Assembly: GCA_025617745.1 (NCBI GenBank) | Contig: CM046863.1 | Location: forward strand, 8,482,935-8,546,934 | Direction: 5' to 3' | DNA from: Heliocidaris erythrogramma | Taxonomy: Eukaryota > Echinodermata > Echinoidea > Camarodonta > Echinometridae | Length of the DNA stretch: 64,000 bases | Shown: positions 24,511 to 35,561 of the stretch, piece after piece | How the letters are laid out: each line of letters begins with the position of its first letter | Numbering within the stretch: position 1 is the stretch's first letter | Program-made: the position numbers and the translations under genes | Notes under the pieces: generated by a model | What the model saw: the letters and a program-made list of their open reading frames with translations, nothing else | Database searches by the model: none | What the model was told of the DNA's origin: nothing

Positions 24511-24954
24511 AAAACCGAGAGACTTTGGGGTACAGCAATAAATGGGAAAGCCTTTGCAACTCATTTAAAATCGAATGCCTTACCCTTTAGGAATCCCTTC
24601 CCCTTTAATGTTTACCCATACAAGAAACCAGCTTCGACCATAAGTGAAATGGCGTGAGAGTTGGATTCAAATCGTTTTCAAATGTATTTGGGTTAATCTA
24701 AGCAGGAATCGGGGCAGGAGGGTTAGAAACTTTGTGAAAAGTTTCCTCTTAACCACTCTGCTGATTTGTTACATACTCTTCCGTTTGCATCAATTACACT
24801 TTGATGCATATTTGATACTATATTTGAAAAAAAAATAAATAATGGTCTTGGATGCCCCTGCCTAAAACTGTCCAGTATCAAGACGTCTGGGAGTATAAAT
24901 CTGGTAATTTTTTTGAATCTTCCATTTTTTTTTACTAATACCAAAATTTGTTGT

Positions 24955-25079
24955 TTGGGGTTCTTGTTGTTGTTTTTTTTCTAGGTTTTTTTTATAGGTT
25001 TTTTTCTATATTGTTTAATTCCTATTTATTTATTTATTTATTTATCTATTTTTTTTAAATTTCTTTATTTCTTTATTTA

Positions 25080-25110
<31 letters not shown>

Positions 25111-25140
25111 TTTTTTTTTTTTTTTTTGGGGGGGGTATAA
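24955..25140. repeat. T-rich low-complexity tract
   Basis: TTTATT, TTATTA and T runs ending in a G run. The T bias over 180 bp may be the reverse complement of a long A-tail. Confidence 0.8.
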
Positions 25141-26690
25141 AACATTTTGTTTTGTGGGTATCGATTTAGAGGGGAGGGGATCTAGTGGACAAGAAGGGTC
25201 GGATATAGGCAGACATGTGTCCTTATAACTGTATAACTGAAATGATGTATAAAGGCCATATCGTACTTAAACTTCTGTTTTTTCTTTCTTATTGTTTGAC
25301 TGGGAATGGGGAAGGTAAAGGGGGGAGCAAGAATATGTCATTGATGGGCAGGGGGAAGAAAGGTAAGGCATGTACTGATTTTTCCCCTTTGCCATAAGAT
25401 TTTAAATGAGTTGTCACGACTCTTCGTTCTATTGATCTATTTTCCATCACTAATCACTATGTACTTAATGAATATTGCTTTTCCCTAAAAAATCTCCCCT
25501 TAAAGAGCTCATATTGAGAAAAGAAGTTTTTATTTGGTAATATAAAAATCTGTGTATCAAAGAAAACAATCCTTTTCAAATTTTTCAAATAGCTCAACTA
25601 GAAAGTGCAATTTTTTAAAAATAAAAATCACCTTTTTGAGGGTTTGAAATTTTCTCGCAGTTCAATTTCGGCAAAATCCTACCTTTTTTACTTTTCTATG
25701 CAAATTATCACTGACGTAATTGGGTAGAGTCGTATGACCTCCGCGGTATACTGCTCCACGACATAGCATGGACTGGCAACCGAGAGTGAAGAGAAACTTT
25801 GCTCGACATGATTTTTATACTTCAAAATTATGTTTCCAAATCCATCAGTTTTGTTAAATATTATATGAAAACTAGTTTACATTTTATTCCAACAAGCAAC
25901 CATTTTTCAGACAGCTCGCACAAGTTTACATGCACGAAAACTTAAAAAAGTCGGAGCAGACTTGCTTTCCAACTGGGCCATGCATCATCAAGATTGGATA
26001 TTCACATACACACATACACACGCGCCGCCGATACCAACATTTTGTACTCACAATTATTTATTGTTTATATCTCAAAATTTCACGAAGAATTATATAATTA
26101 AATGTCTACAGATATTAGATCTTTTGATACTCAAAACAATGGGTTAAAAAGAAATAAACCTTAGCAAATCTACACAAACCGGCCGGCAATCACACATCGC
26201 AGGCAATCATACCCAGTAGTCAGACCCGTACACATGGTAGGCTACATGTATGCCTACAGCGACACGGGGAAACCCCGTAGGGCTCCGCTTGAGAACTGGG
26301 CTAGATCTGATACACTACTGAGTACTGTGGAAGAAAAGAACAGAGCTACTCTACGAGAATCGCTCTTTTCTTATTGGTCACAGCAGTGAAATATTTGGTG
26401 AAACACCTAATAAAGGTTGGTTTTAACTTGTCACTTTACATTTTTGGAAAAAACGATACTATGACTTTGAAATGAGTCCACAAAATTAGCGCAAGAACGA
26501 CCATGTTGGCATTGATTCTCCCAAAATATGACTTACATTAAATTAGATTGTTCTCCCTATTTCAAAAGCCCTTATGATATTAGAAACTTTTTGAAAAACT
26601 GCCAAATATATGGTAAATACTCTGTAAAAATTATAACTTCGCTGCTCTTCTGGCAAAACAGCTACAGCGCTCTACAGTTATTGGTTGCTA
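25141..26690. other. Non-coding stretch
   Basis: No exon, structured repeat or RNA gene was recognised. Confidence 0.35.
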
Positions 26691-26699
26691 AGGTCTGCA

Positions 26700-26960
26700 T
26701 TCTCCCTAGCAACGGTAACATTGTGAGGTGTAGAATCAACTATTTCACTATTAATTGCTATCGGCGTCCAGACGAATATTTTAAATTTTTTTAAAGTGTG
26801 ATGTCAGATAATGCAGTTCGATCATATTTGATTGATAAATAACCCTTTATTATTGATATGACCGTGATCAGATGCTGATGTAAAGGTGCCTTTCAACGGA
26901 TGGTGGGGTTCAGAACGTGCACCACACACCCCTCCCGTGATAGTAAATTCACCCCCAACC
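26700..26960. repeat. Dispersed repeat, copy 2
   Basis: Same order of words as 23180-23500 (GTAACATTGTGAGGTGTAGAA, TCAGATAATGCAGTT, TTCAGAACGTGCACC), with perhaps 75-80% identity by eye. Confidence 0.7.
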
Positions 26961-27133
26961 AAATTAACATCACATTCTTCGACTTCTAGAGGATGATCCC
27001 GAAGAAACAAGAAATGACGTCTCTCTATTCTGTGTTGACCTTCCCAAGGAATGCAGTAAACCTGTCGACATAATCACAGAAGCGCGTTAGAGTAATAATT
27101 TTACAAGCATAATTTTCAAATAATTTCTTGGTA

Positions 27134-28784
27134 CTACAAAATTTCAATATGGACGCAACCCGGACGCCGTAATTTCAGAAAAATCGCAAAGCTTGGACGA
27201 ACTCCCTTTTGTCTGCACAGAAGAGGTTCATGCGATTGAATGTAAGCGGCTTCCAGAAAGCGTAAACGCGCTGAGCTTCTGGCCCGGGACATAATTGAGA
27301 ATTGATCGTCGGCGTAGCTTTGTGCGCAAGCTGGATTGTTCACCAAATGGACACCAATCGCTGAATCGCATTTGGCTATCTTTGGTCTGTTAGCGTGCAT
27401 TTCAGATTTGTAAGCACGGACGGGCTGCGTGCGCTGATTGGTTGTACGGTTCCGAATAGTCGAGGGGATGTGTTGTTTAATGCGATCAGCCAACCGCTGA
27501 GAAGTACGGCCCACGTACCTGGCATCGCAACGGCACTGAAATTGGTAAATAACATTACTCAAGTGGGAGGTGGGTAGTACATCCTTGCTAGTTGACGGTA
27601 GCATCCTGTGTGTAGAAAACACAATGCGTGTCGAAACCGCGTAAAAGCAACGTGACACTGCGTTTTTGATCTGACTGGCGTATTTGTACCTTACCCCTCC
27701 AGGGTAGTTTGAGATACACGGGGCATTTGGCAGGTCCAAATCTGGTGTCAGATTTGGATTGTGCCTCCAGCGTCCGTGTTATGGTGCGAGATATAACATG
27801 CTCAGGGTAACCATTGTCAAGGAGAATAGTTTTGATTTTCGCGATTTCGGGAGCTAATTTGCACGCAGAGCAAATCCTAAGGGCGCGGCACACTAAGTTT
27901 CTAATGAGCCCAATCTTGTATGAAGTTGCACTGCACGAGTCCCATCTCGTGTATTGCCCGGTGAATGTGGGCTTGCGGTAGACGGAAGTGATAGATTTCC
28001 CATCACTTCTCTCCACGAGAACGTCGAGAAATGGGAGCGCATTGGACAGTTCAATTTCACATGTGAATTTTAGCGCGGGATGGAGCCGGTTCAGTTGTGT
28101 AAGGAAAACCTCACACGCTGCGCGGTTGTCAAATATTGCAAACGTATCATCAACATACCGACAATACACATGCGGGACTATATTAAGATCGGTGGCGTTC
28201 TGTAGCAGGCGCATTTCATGAAAGCCAACAAAAATGTTAGCGAGCGCGGGGCCTAATGGGGATCCCATAGCCACACCATCTATCTGTGAATACATCGTAT
28301 CATTGAAACTAAACTCAACCGCGCGAGTGGCCAAGTTCATGAGATCAATGAATACGGGCTCAGGAACAGGTGGTGAGTCTAAGTCGCCATGATAGAGATA
28401 AGAAGCACAGATGTCAATAGCTTCTTTCAGTGGCACGTTGGTAAATAGGCTAGAGATATCGAATGAACACATAACACAATTCCTATTATCAAGGGGCAGA
28501 TCGCGGACGAGTTTAGCAAACGTAAACGAATCTCTAACAGTATGAACAGACAAGCAATCTAAGACTGGCTGAAGTTGCTCGCTTAGCCATTTTGCCAGTT
28601 CATGCTGCGCTGACCCAACCATCGATAGAATAGGACGAAGCGGAACGTTGGTTTTGTGGGTTTTGGGGAGGCCGTACATGCGGGGTCTTAGCGAGCCATG
28701 TGGTCGAATTCTATCATAAACTGGCTTAGACAAATCGCCGCGTTTACATAAATCTAATAAATGTCGTTGGAGCTTGGTTTCCAA
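27134..28784 (-). pseudogene. Penelope-like RT plus GIY-YIG endonuclease, minus copy (5'-truncated)
   Basis: A frame open over 27588-28919 carries Penelope RT motifs: YGLPKTHK, SFDISSLFTNVPLKEA (catalytic Asp 154 of that frame), DGVAMGSPLGPALANIF, YCRYVDDTFAIFDN (Asp 257-258), LPFLDVLV and YRKPTFTGQYTRWDS. These are diagnostic of the Penelope-like clade, which is close to telomerase. Element sequence begins only at LETKLQRH (28784); upstream residues of the open frame come from the opposite-strand copy. A 5-base loss near 27698 shifts the frame. The second frame (27134-27739) then carries the endonuclease, NVIYQFQC..CDARYVGRTSQRL..RIKQH and LRFLEAAYIQSHEP. A deletion near 27150 removes part of the 3' region. 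The RT motifs are intact, but the break and truncation make it inactive. Confidence 0.85.
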
Positions 28785-29654
28785 ATCAACAATGTTGTCC
28801 GAATGAAAGGTAAGCTTAGAACAGGTAAGTTTTTTATCCAATATCTTCATGATTGCATTAACTCTAAAGTTGTACCTAAGTTCATTTCTGAGCGCATCAG
28901 CAATGCTAAGGTCACACATAGTCCTACAATGGAACGTGCCTTCATGACGGATGAAATTAACAAACTACAGATCCACGTATCGTGTGTGCACCGCAATCTC
29001 CGTCGCGCCTTCGATTTGTTTCGGCTCACGCGCTACATAGCTTCCATCTATGAGCAAATGGAAAGGAAAACACGCAATAAGCATGCCAATACTATTGCAT
29101 CGTTGAAACGCTATCGGTTCGGCAGTACAATCCAGGATAAGAGAGTACATATCACCAACCTCTCTGATCACGTGCTTTCCGACACAGAGGCATTTGTGTT
29201 AGCACATGGCTTTAATTTCGGCGTGCCCAAGTCCAAAATCAATCGAGAAGAGGTATTCGCAGAATTTGAGTTGTTGTACTCTCAGCTGTTTAGACACATT
29301 CCTACTTCCGAGGAAGACGGAGAGTCACTCAAAGCGCGCTTATCACATCTTGCGCATGCGTATTGTGGCATTCCCAATGATATGTCAGATTTTCACATGA
29401 CTCGCGAATGCTTGGTGGCACTACGCGGACTTAAAGCCAATCCTGATATTCATATATGCAAACCCGATAAGGCACCGGTGTCGTCATTCTGAATAAAAGT
29501 GACTATGTTAACAAAATGTCTGACATTCTTGTTTTGTCGCATACACTGTAAAAACTGAAGTGCTACTTTTTCGGTGCTCGTATAGTGACTGCACCTGAAG
29601 TGCTGTTTTAGCACTTGCACGTGCTAATTTACAAGCAAAAAAAAAAATGTGACC

Positions 29655-29716
29655 GTGGCGAGCCTCGAACCAGGTTCCGCTGATTGAGAGGCGCTGATGT
29701 TACCGACAGACTAACA
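29655..29716 (-). other. tRNA-like Pol III box A/B segment, minus
   Basis: On the minus strand, TTAGTCTGTCGG (29703-29714) resembles box A and GGTTCGAGGCT (29661-29671) resembles box B, spaced as in a tRNA gene. The flanks do not form a clean acceptor stem, so it is a tRNA relic rather than a functional tRNA. Confidence 0.55.
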
Positions 29717-29827
29717 AACGCTTCTTGCAATCGAGCTTCGTCATGGGAGTCAAGTAGATAACATGAAATATGTGGTGTCGTAAATGCACTACGTTACAAT
29801 AAGATCTGCTCTAAATCGTACGATGTG

Positions 29828-29886
29828 AGTTAGTCTAGCGGTAATGTCAGCAATTCTCGATCAGCGGACCCTGGTTCGAGGCTCGC
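29828..29886 (+). other. tRNA-like Pol III box A/B segment, plus
   Basis: TTAGTCTAGCGG (29830-29841) and GGTTCGAGGCT (29873-29883) are good box A and B matches. The sequence between is shared with the minus segment (ATCAGCGGA). The two segments are inverted around the centre of the 533-bp element and could act as divergent or convergent Pol III promoters. Confidence 0.55.
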
Positions 29887-31885
29887 CAGAATCACGATTT
29901 TTTTTTTAAACGAATGTTTAGCAGTTTAAGGAGCCGGTCCAGCTCCCGTGAAAGTGCTGAAATAGCACGCTGTGTGCATTCAAATAGCACTCTGAGTGCA
30001 GTCCCTATGCAAGCACTCAGAAAGTGCTAAATTCAGCCCTCCAGGTGCTGAAAACAGCACTTAATTTTTTAGAGTGTAGGTGCTGTCCCAGAACATGATC
30101 GCACAGCCACTTTGGAAACCAAGCTCCAACGACATTTATTAGATTTATGTAAACGCGGCGATTTGTCTAAGCCAGTTTATGATAGAATTCGACCACATGG
30201 CTCGCTAAGACCTCGCATGTACGGCCTCCCCAAAACCCACAAAACCAACGTTCCGCTTCGTCCTATTCTATCGATGGTTGGGTCAGCGCAGCATGAACTG
30301 GCAAAATGGCTAAGCGAGCAACTTCAGCCAGTCTTAGATTGTTTGTCTGTTCATACTGTTTGGGATTCGTTTACGTTTGCTAAACTCGTCCGCGATCTGC
30401 CCCTTGATAATAGGAATTGTGTTATGTGTTCATTCGATATCTCTAGCCTATTTACCAGTGTGCTTCTTATCTCTATCATGGCGACTTAGACTCACCACCT
30501 GTTCCTGAGCCCGTATTCATTGATCTCATGAACTTGGCCACTCGCGCGGTTGAGTTTAGTTTCAATGATACGATGTATTCACAGATATATGGTGTGGCTA
30601 TGGGATCCCCATTACCCCCCCCCCCCCCCCCCCCCCCCCGCGCTCGCTAACATTTTTGTTGGCTTTCATGAAATGCGCCTGCTACAGAACGCCACCGAAC
30701 TTAATATAGTCCCGCATGTGTATTGTCGGTATGTTGATGATACGTTTGCAATTTTTGACAACCGCGCAGCGTGTGAGGTTTTCCTTACACAACTGAACCG
30801 GCTCCATCCCGCGCTAAAATTCACATGTGAAATTGAACTGTCCAATGCGCTCCCATTTCTCGACGTTCTCGTGGAGAGAAGTGATGGGAAATCTATCACT
30901 TCCGTCTACCGCAAGCCCACATTCACCGGGCAATACACGAGATGGGACTCGTACAGTGCAACTTCATACAAGATTGGGCTCATTAGAAACTTAGTGTGCC
31001 GCGCCCTTAGGATTTGCTCTGCGTGCAAATTAGCTCCCGAAATCGCGAAAATCAAAACTATTCTCCTTGACAATGGTTACCCTGAGCATGTTATATCTCG
31101 CACCATAACACGGACGCTGGAGGCACAATCCAAATCTGACACCAGATTTGGACCTGCCAAATGCCCCGTGTATCTCAAACTACCCTGGAGGGTAAAGTAT
31201 CTGACAAATACGCCAGTCAGATCAAACACGCAGTGTCACGTTGCTATTACGCGGTTTCGACACGCATTGTGTTTTCTACACACAGGATGCTACCGTCAAC
31301 TAGCAAGGATGTACTACCCACCCCCCACTTGAGTAACGTTATTTACTAATTTCAGTGCCGGTGCGATGCCAGGTACATGGGCCGTACTTCTCAGCGGTTG
31401 GCTGATCGCATTAAACAACACATCCCCTCGACTATTCGGAACCGTACAACCAATCAGCGCACGCAGCCCGTCCGTGCCTGCAAATCTGAAATGCACGCTA
31501 ACAGACCAAAGATAGCCAAATGCGATTCAGCGATTGGTCTCCACTTGCTGAACAATCCAGCTTGCGCACAAAGCTATACCGAGGATCAATTCTCAATTAT
31601 GTCCCGGGCCAGAAGCTCAGCGCATTTACGCTTTCTGGAGGCCGCTTACATTCAATCGCATGAACCTCTTCTGTGCAGACAAAAGGAGTTCGTCCAAGCT
31701 TTGCAATTGTTCTGAAATTACGACGTCTAGGTTGCGTCCGGGTTCACCGAGTATTATAGTTGATTTCAAGTAATTTGTTATATACCTGCGTGATAACCTG
31801 ATGAGTGCAGGTCGAAAAGCTTCGTTATCATGTCTCTTTTTCGTGCCATATTGACATTTTGTAGTACCAAGAAATTATTTATAAT

Positions 31886-32190
31886 AACATGACTGAGGGA
31901 GAACATTTTATCAATAATATTGTTTATTTTTCTCAAGAAATGTATGTGCTCATTTGCCTTATTTCTTGTTGTTCTTGTTGGAACCGGGGCATAGACCCCT
32001 TAAGAAATCAAAACACCATATCAAAAAAGAGATCAAATTTCTACCCAAATTTGACATGAAAGGAAGGAAAATGTTTCTGGTTATTTGCGAAATGAGCATA
32101 ACAACACGATGGCCAAGTATTAACATAAAGCGTTCCCCAAACCCTCCCCATTTTGACTTTCTACTTGATACGAACCTCACATTCTTAATT
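31886..32190. other. Non-coding stretch next to the Penelope 3' end
   Basis: No supported feature. Overlapping short frames on both strands have no recognisable domain. Confidence 0.35.
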
Positions 32191-32194
32191 TGAT

Positions 32195-32474
32195 TGCAGT
32201 TATTTCAAATATGCATGCTCATTAACGAATTTGAATGACCGCAAAGACGGAATTGTTACGAATGGACGAATTTGAATGACGATTGACGAATACCATTGCT
32301 CATTGTTTTAAATTGATTGGCGCAATTTGCAATTTGATCGCTGAGATGTTGATTTTGAGCGGCCAAAGACGAATTTGAATTCTGATTTGTTACCGCGATC
32401 GCATTTCGGGCGAAATTGATTGCTCGAAACGTTAAATTGATTGGAGAAAGTTTGAAATTGACCGGGAAAACCTA
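32195..32474. repeat. AATTTGAATG-word array
   Basis: Same family as 3173-3380 and 5085-5410: repeated GAATTTGAATGAC and TAAATTGATTGG words, ending GAAATTGACCGGGAAAACC. Confidence 0.6.
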
Positions 32475-32885
32475 TATTAATGTTCGAGCATTGCTAGCGG
32501 TTATACTCGCTCTCTGGTCTACACATGCATGTATTAGTATTTGAACTTTGCTAGCGGTTATACTTGCTATCACCTCTACCCATATTATTAATGTTCGAGC
32601 TTTGCTAGCGGTTATACTCGCTGTCTAAACTCCCCTTTAACATTGATAATAATAATTATCAATAATTATCAATAATTATCAATTAACATTATTAATGTTG
32701 GAGCTTTAGCAGTGGTTATAGTCGCTATGGCCTCTCCCCATATTATTAATATTCGAGCCTTGCTCGCGATTATACTCGCTATCTCCTCTACCCATATTCA
32801 TAGTCTTCGACCTTTGCTAGCAGTGAAACTCGCTATCTCCTCTACCCATATTAATGTTTGAGTTTGCTAGCGGTTATACTGTCCA
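32475..32885. repeat. 55-60-bp minisatellite
   Basis: About seven imperfect units containing ATTAATGTTCGAGC, TTTGCTAGCGGTTATACTCG and CTCTACCCATA. One unit contains three AATTATCAAT repeats. It directly follows the AATTTGAATG array end. Confidence 0.85.
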
Positions 32886-34490
32886 TGCCTTTCCCTCACC
32901 CTTCTGCTTTGAAAACGAAACACAGAGTAATATTCATAAAGTACTTGTATAATGGTAAGAAAATCAGTGAGCCTTCATAAATCATTTAAATTTCATGGTT
33001 ACTGGGAAAACTTCTGCCAACGCCTTATCCTTCTTCCCGCCCCTTGCCTTCTAAAGTTTAACTGAAATCAATACCTACAAGTATTTTCTGTACAAGGAAG
33101 CAATTCAGAAAATCAGTGAAATAAGATGGGACATTTATTCAATTGGTAGATACGGTTTACACTCTAAAACATGTAGACACTTGGTGGTGGGGTTCACAAC
33201 TTGCACCCGCACCCCCTCCCCCTCAGTTGTGGAGGAAGGTCCCGTGAACATATTGATTCGTTTACATAACAGCATGGTAAATGAGTCATATTCATTCTTA
33301 TTGCTAGAAAATTTCACTTGATGCTATTTTATATTTGTCTTCATCAGTAATATGTTGCCCTGATTTGGAAACTATGTTTGATGGTTTGTTTCTTTGCCCA
33401 AAAATGTACGATGACATAATGCTTTTCAAAATGTATGAATGATTTCATATCATTTATAATCAATAAATAATTTGCATTTTATTGTTTCATAAGAGACACT
33501 GTACATTCGATTGTTATACTATATTACATGCAATCATTGTGTAATCTTTGAATAAGTATACTACCCTATAATATGTTTTGTAAATATGTATATAACAATT
33601 TTGTTTCTATACTGAACTAAAGTAGTCTTTATACTTCTTGTATGTACTTTCAAAATTATACAATGCCATTTCAAAATAACCCATATATAAATGGTTATTT
33701 TTCAACAGATTTTTGAAAATATCACCGTCTATACATTATGAATTAAGATGATAGGAATGTGCAACAATTTCAACATTTTCGTAAAACCAATTTTGATTAC
33801 GAGGATACCATATTCTTTGTATATACATATATATTTATGTTTGTTCTTATTTTTTTTTGGTTATGAGTTTATTTTCATGATTTTGTTGGCTATTATTGTT
33901 ACTTACTATTGCTATCAGGGCCTCATGGAAGACCACCAATATTGGTGATAATGAGTCACCCTGTATAAATATCAGAAATAAATAAATAAATAAATACCAA
34001 ACAGTCTTCAACAATCCAAGTCTGTTTAACCCCCCAAATTGGGTCCCCTGTAACATTTCCAAGCACTTTCAAGATTAAAACGAGCATAGTCTTACGAGGT
34101 GGGGAGGGGTGGGGACTAGACGCTGAAAGTAAAGTTGACATTCGGGCCAGAGTCTTCAACCCACCCCCCCCCCCCCCCCCCCCCCCGCTCAGTTGTAAGC
34201 ATCGCAAAAATCTTTTGCCACGAAAGATCCTTCTTAACTTAGTTGACGTTTTGAGACTTTTTTCTGTTTTGAGTAAAAAGTAGTTTCATGCACAATATCT
34301 CTTGCTACCACTGTTTATCTCATTTTTTAAAAATTGCCTTACTTAAGCTTTACTATTTAAAGCAAATAAAATGTGACCTTTTGAGATATTTTCTCTCTTT
34401 TTGTACAAAGTGGTTAAAACGCAATATTTATTATGCTCTTTTAATGTATATTTGTTTTCTCCTTATGCATGTTATTAAGCTTTACTATTT
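32886..34490. other. Mostly non-coding, with a dispersed-repeat fragment and a C run
   Basis: At 33165-33235 is another GTGGGGTTCACAACTTGCACCC fragment of the family at 23180. At 34163-34186 is a C run of about 24. No exon is supported. Confidence 0.45.
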
Positions 34491-34493
34491 ACC

Positions 34494-34671
34494 TTAACGT
34501 GATTTGGTAACTTTGTAGAGGCTTGATAAAATCTGAGCTGCCTGGCCTTACAGTGCTATCAGTGTATGTAATACCGTATAAAAATTAAGCCCAAGAAAAA
34601 AAAAAGCACTTCAAAATCATCATGTGCTTCACAAAAATAAACATATGCAGGTGACCGGAAATGCCAGACGC
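34494..34671. mobile_element. TTAA MITE, left-half copy
   Basis: It begins TTAA then CGTGATTTGGTAACTTTG and follows 18958-19135 closely, down to GTGACCGGAAATGCCAGAC, where it stops abruptly. Confidence 0.75.
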
Positions 34672-34725
34672 CTCGTTATCATGTCTCTTTTTGTGCCATA
34701 TTGAAATTTTGTGGTACCAATTTTA
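34672..34725 (+). mobile_element. Penelope-like 3' tail fragment
   Basis: CGTTATCATGTCTCTTTTT, TGCCATATTG and ATTTTGTGGTACCAA match the 3' end of the plus Penelope copy (31822-31872). The junction with the TTAA MITE is direct, so a severely 5'-truncated Penelope tail inserted into, or recombined with, that MITE. Confidence 0.75.
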
Positions 34726-35117
34726 TATATATATTTGTATATATTATTATTTTTAATATTTATCATTATTTTATCAAGTGATTCGGAATGGAAACACTCA
34801 TAATTGTTCTTTTCATCGTATAATAATTCCATTAGTGTCAAGTAATTCTTGAATGGTTTCAGTGGCGTCGACACAAAATTAATTGTTTTGGGTTTTTTTT
34901 TTTATAGTACACAAGATCGCCGCAGACCCTTCTCGACTCTCACAACTACAATGACGCTAATTTTATTATAGTGTCCAGTGTGCACCCTATTTCTCAAACC
35001 AGGATCCGCTAGTGTTCAGAATGTTATCTTTTTTCAGCTGAATAAATTATTCAATAAACTGGCCCTCACCATACTTTTGCTTTCATTTTAACAACAATGG
35101 TATATGTCGATACTCTA

Positions 35118-35275
35118 CACACTTAGAATTAAAGGTGCACAAATGGTGCAAACATTCGAAAAAAGGTGCAATGTGCAGCAAACTTCGTAAAAGGTGCAAT
35201 ATTGTACCATTTTGAGTAATTTCAATGATAAATCGGAAGAGGGTGCAAACTTGTACCTTTTGTTAGTCTCAAAAG
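35118..35275. repeat. Left terminus and subterminal GGTGCA words
   Basis: Six GGTGCA words in 160 bp, including AAGGTGCAATATTGTACC and GGTGCAAACTTGTACC. They match the style of the right array but are far fewer. Confidence 0.7.
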
Positions 35276-35454
35276 TATGCTGCGCTATAACGTGTAGTAT
35301 TTTGTTTGGTGTCCTGTTTTAGTAATTATTCAAGTTTGTCATTAAATTTAATATTTCATCGGTTATATTATGACATACTTTTGTAGTAACATGTTCATCT
35401 GCAAACTATTTAGTCTCATAAATGAACTGTACTTTCGAGACAATTTTGAACGTT

Positions 35455-35561
35455 TTGGCCGAAAGACTACGTCAACTTCGCCCGTCTAAACATCATTGGC
35501 CAATGAAATCGATAGACAGAAAATGCCCACGAAAATGCTGAACATGAAGTTAAACAGGGTA
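35455..35561 (+). other. Possible 5' exon with strong splice donor
   Basis: ATGs at 35522, 35534 and 35546 share a frame (PTKMLNMKLN) ending at AACAGG|GTAAGTG, an excellent donor. A CpG-richer patch follows at 35715-35830. It might be the first exon of the gene with exons at 37017-40150, but no transcript evidence exists here. Confidence 0.25.

Larger units (their letters stand above)
29544..30076. mobile_element. 533-bp element inserted in the Penelope ORF
   Basis: Inverted termini CACTGTAAAAACTGAAGTGC and, from the right, CACTCTAAAAAATTAAGTGC, flanked by TA on both sides. Termini of the form CACTRTAAAAA are known in CACTA/Mirage/Chapaev (CMC) DNA transposons, some of which make 2-bp duplications; this assignment is inference. 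Several AAGTGCT or AGCACTT words sit just inside each end. The interior holds two tRNA-like segments in opposite orientation (see next entries). No protein is encoded. Confidence 0.75.
28785..31715 (+). pseudogene. Penelope-like element ORF, plus copy with N-terminal region, disrupted
   Basis: From ATG 28803 the frame reads MKGKLRTGKFFIQYLHDC and SPTMERAFMTDEINKL, down to HICKPDK at 29470. One missing base then shifts it; the other frame continues GVVILNKSDYVNKMSDIL into the 533-bp insertion at 29544-30076. Past the insertion the RT resumes (30091: PEHDRTATLETKLQRH), loses about 28 bp within FDISSLFTN (~30457), and is broken again where a run of about 26 C replaces the GSPLGPA coding stretch (30616-30641). 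YCRYVDDTFAIFDN is intact. A lost G near 31191 shifts into the endonuclease frame, which contains one further stop before CDARYMGRTSQRL, then LRFLEAAYIQSHEP. Clearly non-functional, but it is the only copy here that shows the N-terminus. Confidence 0.85.
27113..31885. mobile_element. Composite Penelope-like element: two copies joined head to head
   Basis: The outer ends are inverted copies of the same 3' terminus (AAATAATTTCTTGGTAC at 27117; GTACCAAGAAATTATTT at 31866). The minus copy (27113-28784) is 5'-truncated just upstream of the RT domain. The plus copy (28785-31885) also has the N-terminal region. The two abut at 28784/28785 with no spacer. Penelope-like elements are known for tandem or inverted partial copies forming pseudo-LTRs, and this fits that pattern. 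The copies are nearly identical where alignable. Confidence 0.85.

Noticed and set aside
28785-28919. Extra N-terminal residues of the minus-strand Penelope frame
   Set aside because: Homology begins only at LETKLQRH. The upstream minus-strand frame is the complement of the plus copy's N-terminal coding DNA.
27590-31200. A conserved programmed frameshift between RT and GIY-YIG domains in both Penelope copies
   Set aside because: Both copies change frame at nearly the same place, but by different lesions: the minus copy lacks 5 bases and the plus copy lacks one G. The ancestral ORF reads through in one frame.
32471-32885. CRISPR-like array
   Set aside because: Units are contiguous and diverge along their length with no constant repeat plus unique spacer pattern. 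The genome is eukaryotic.
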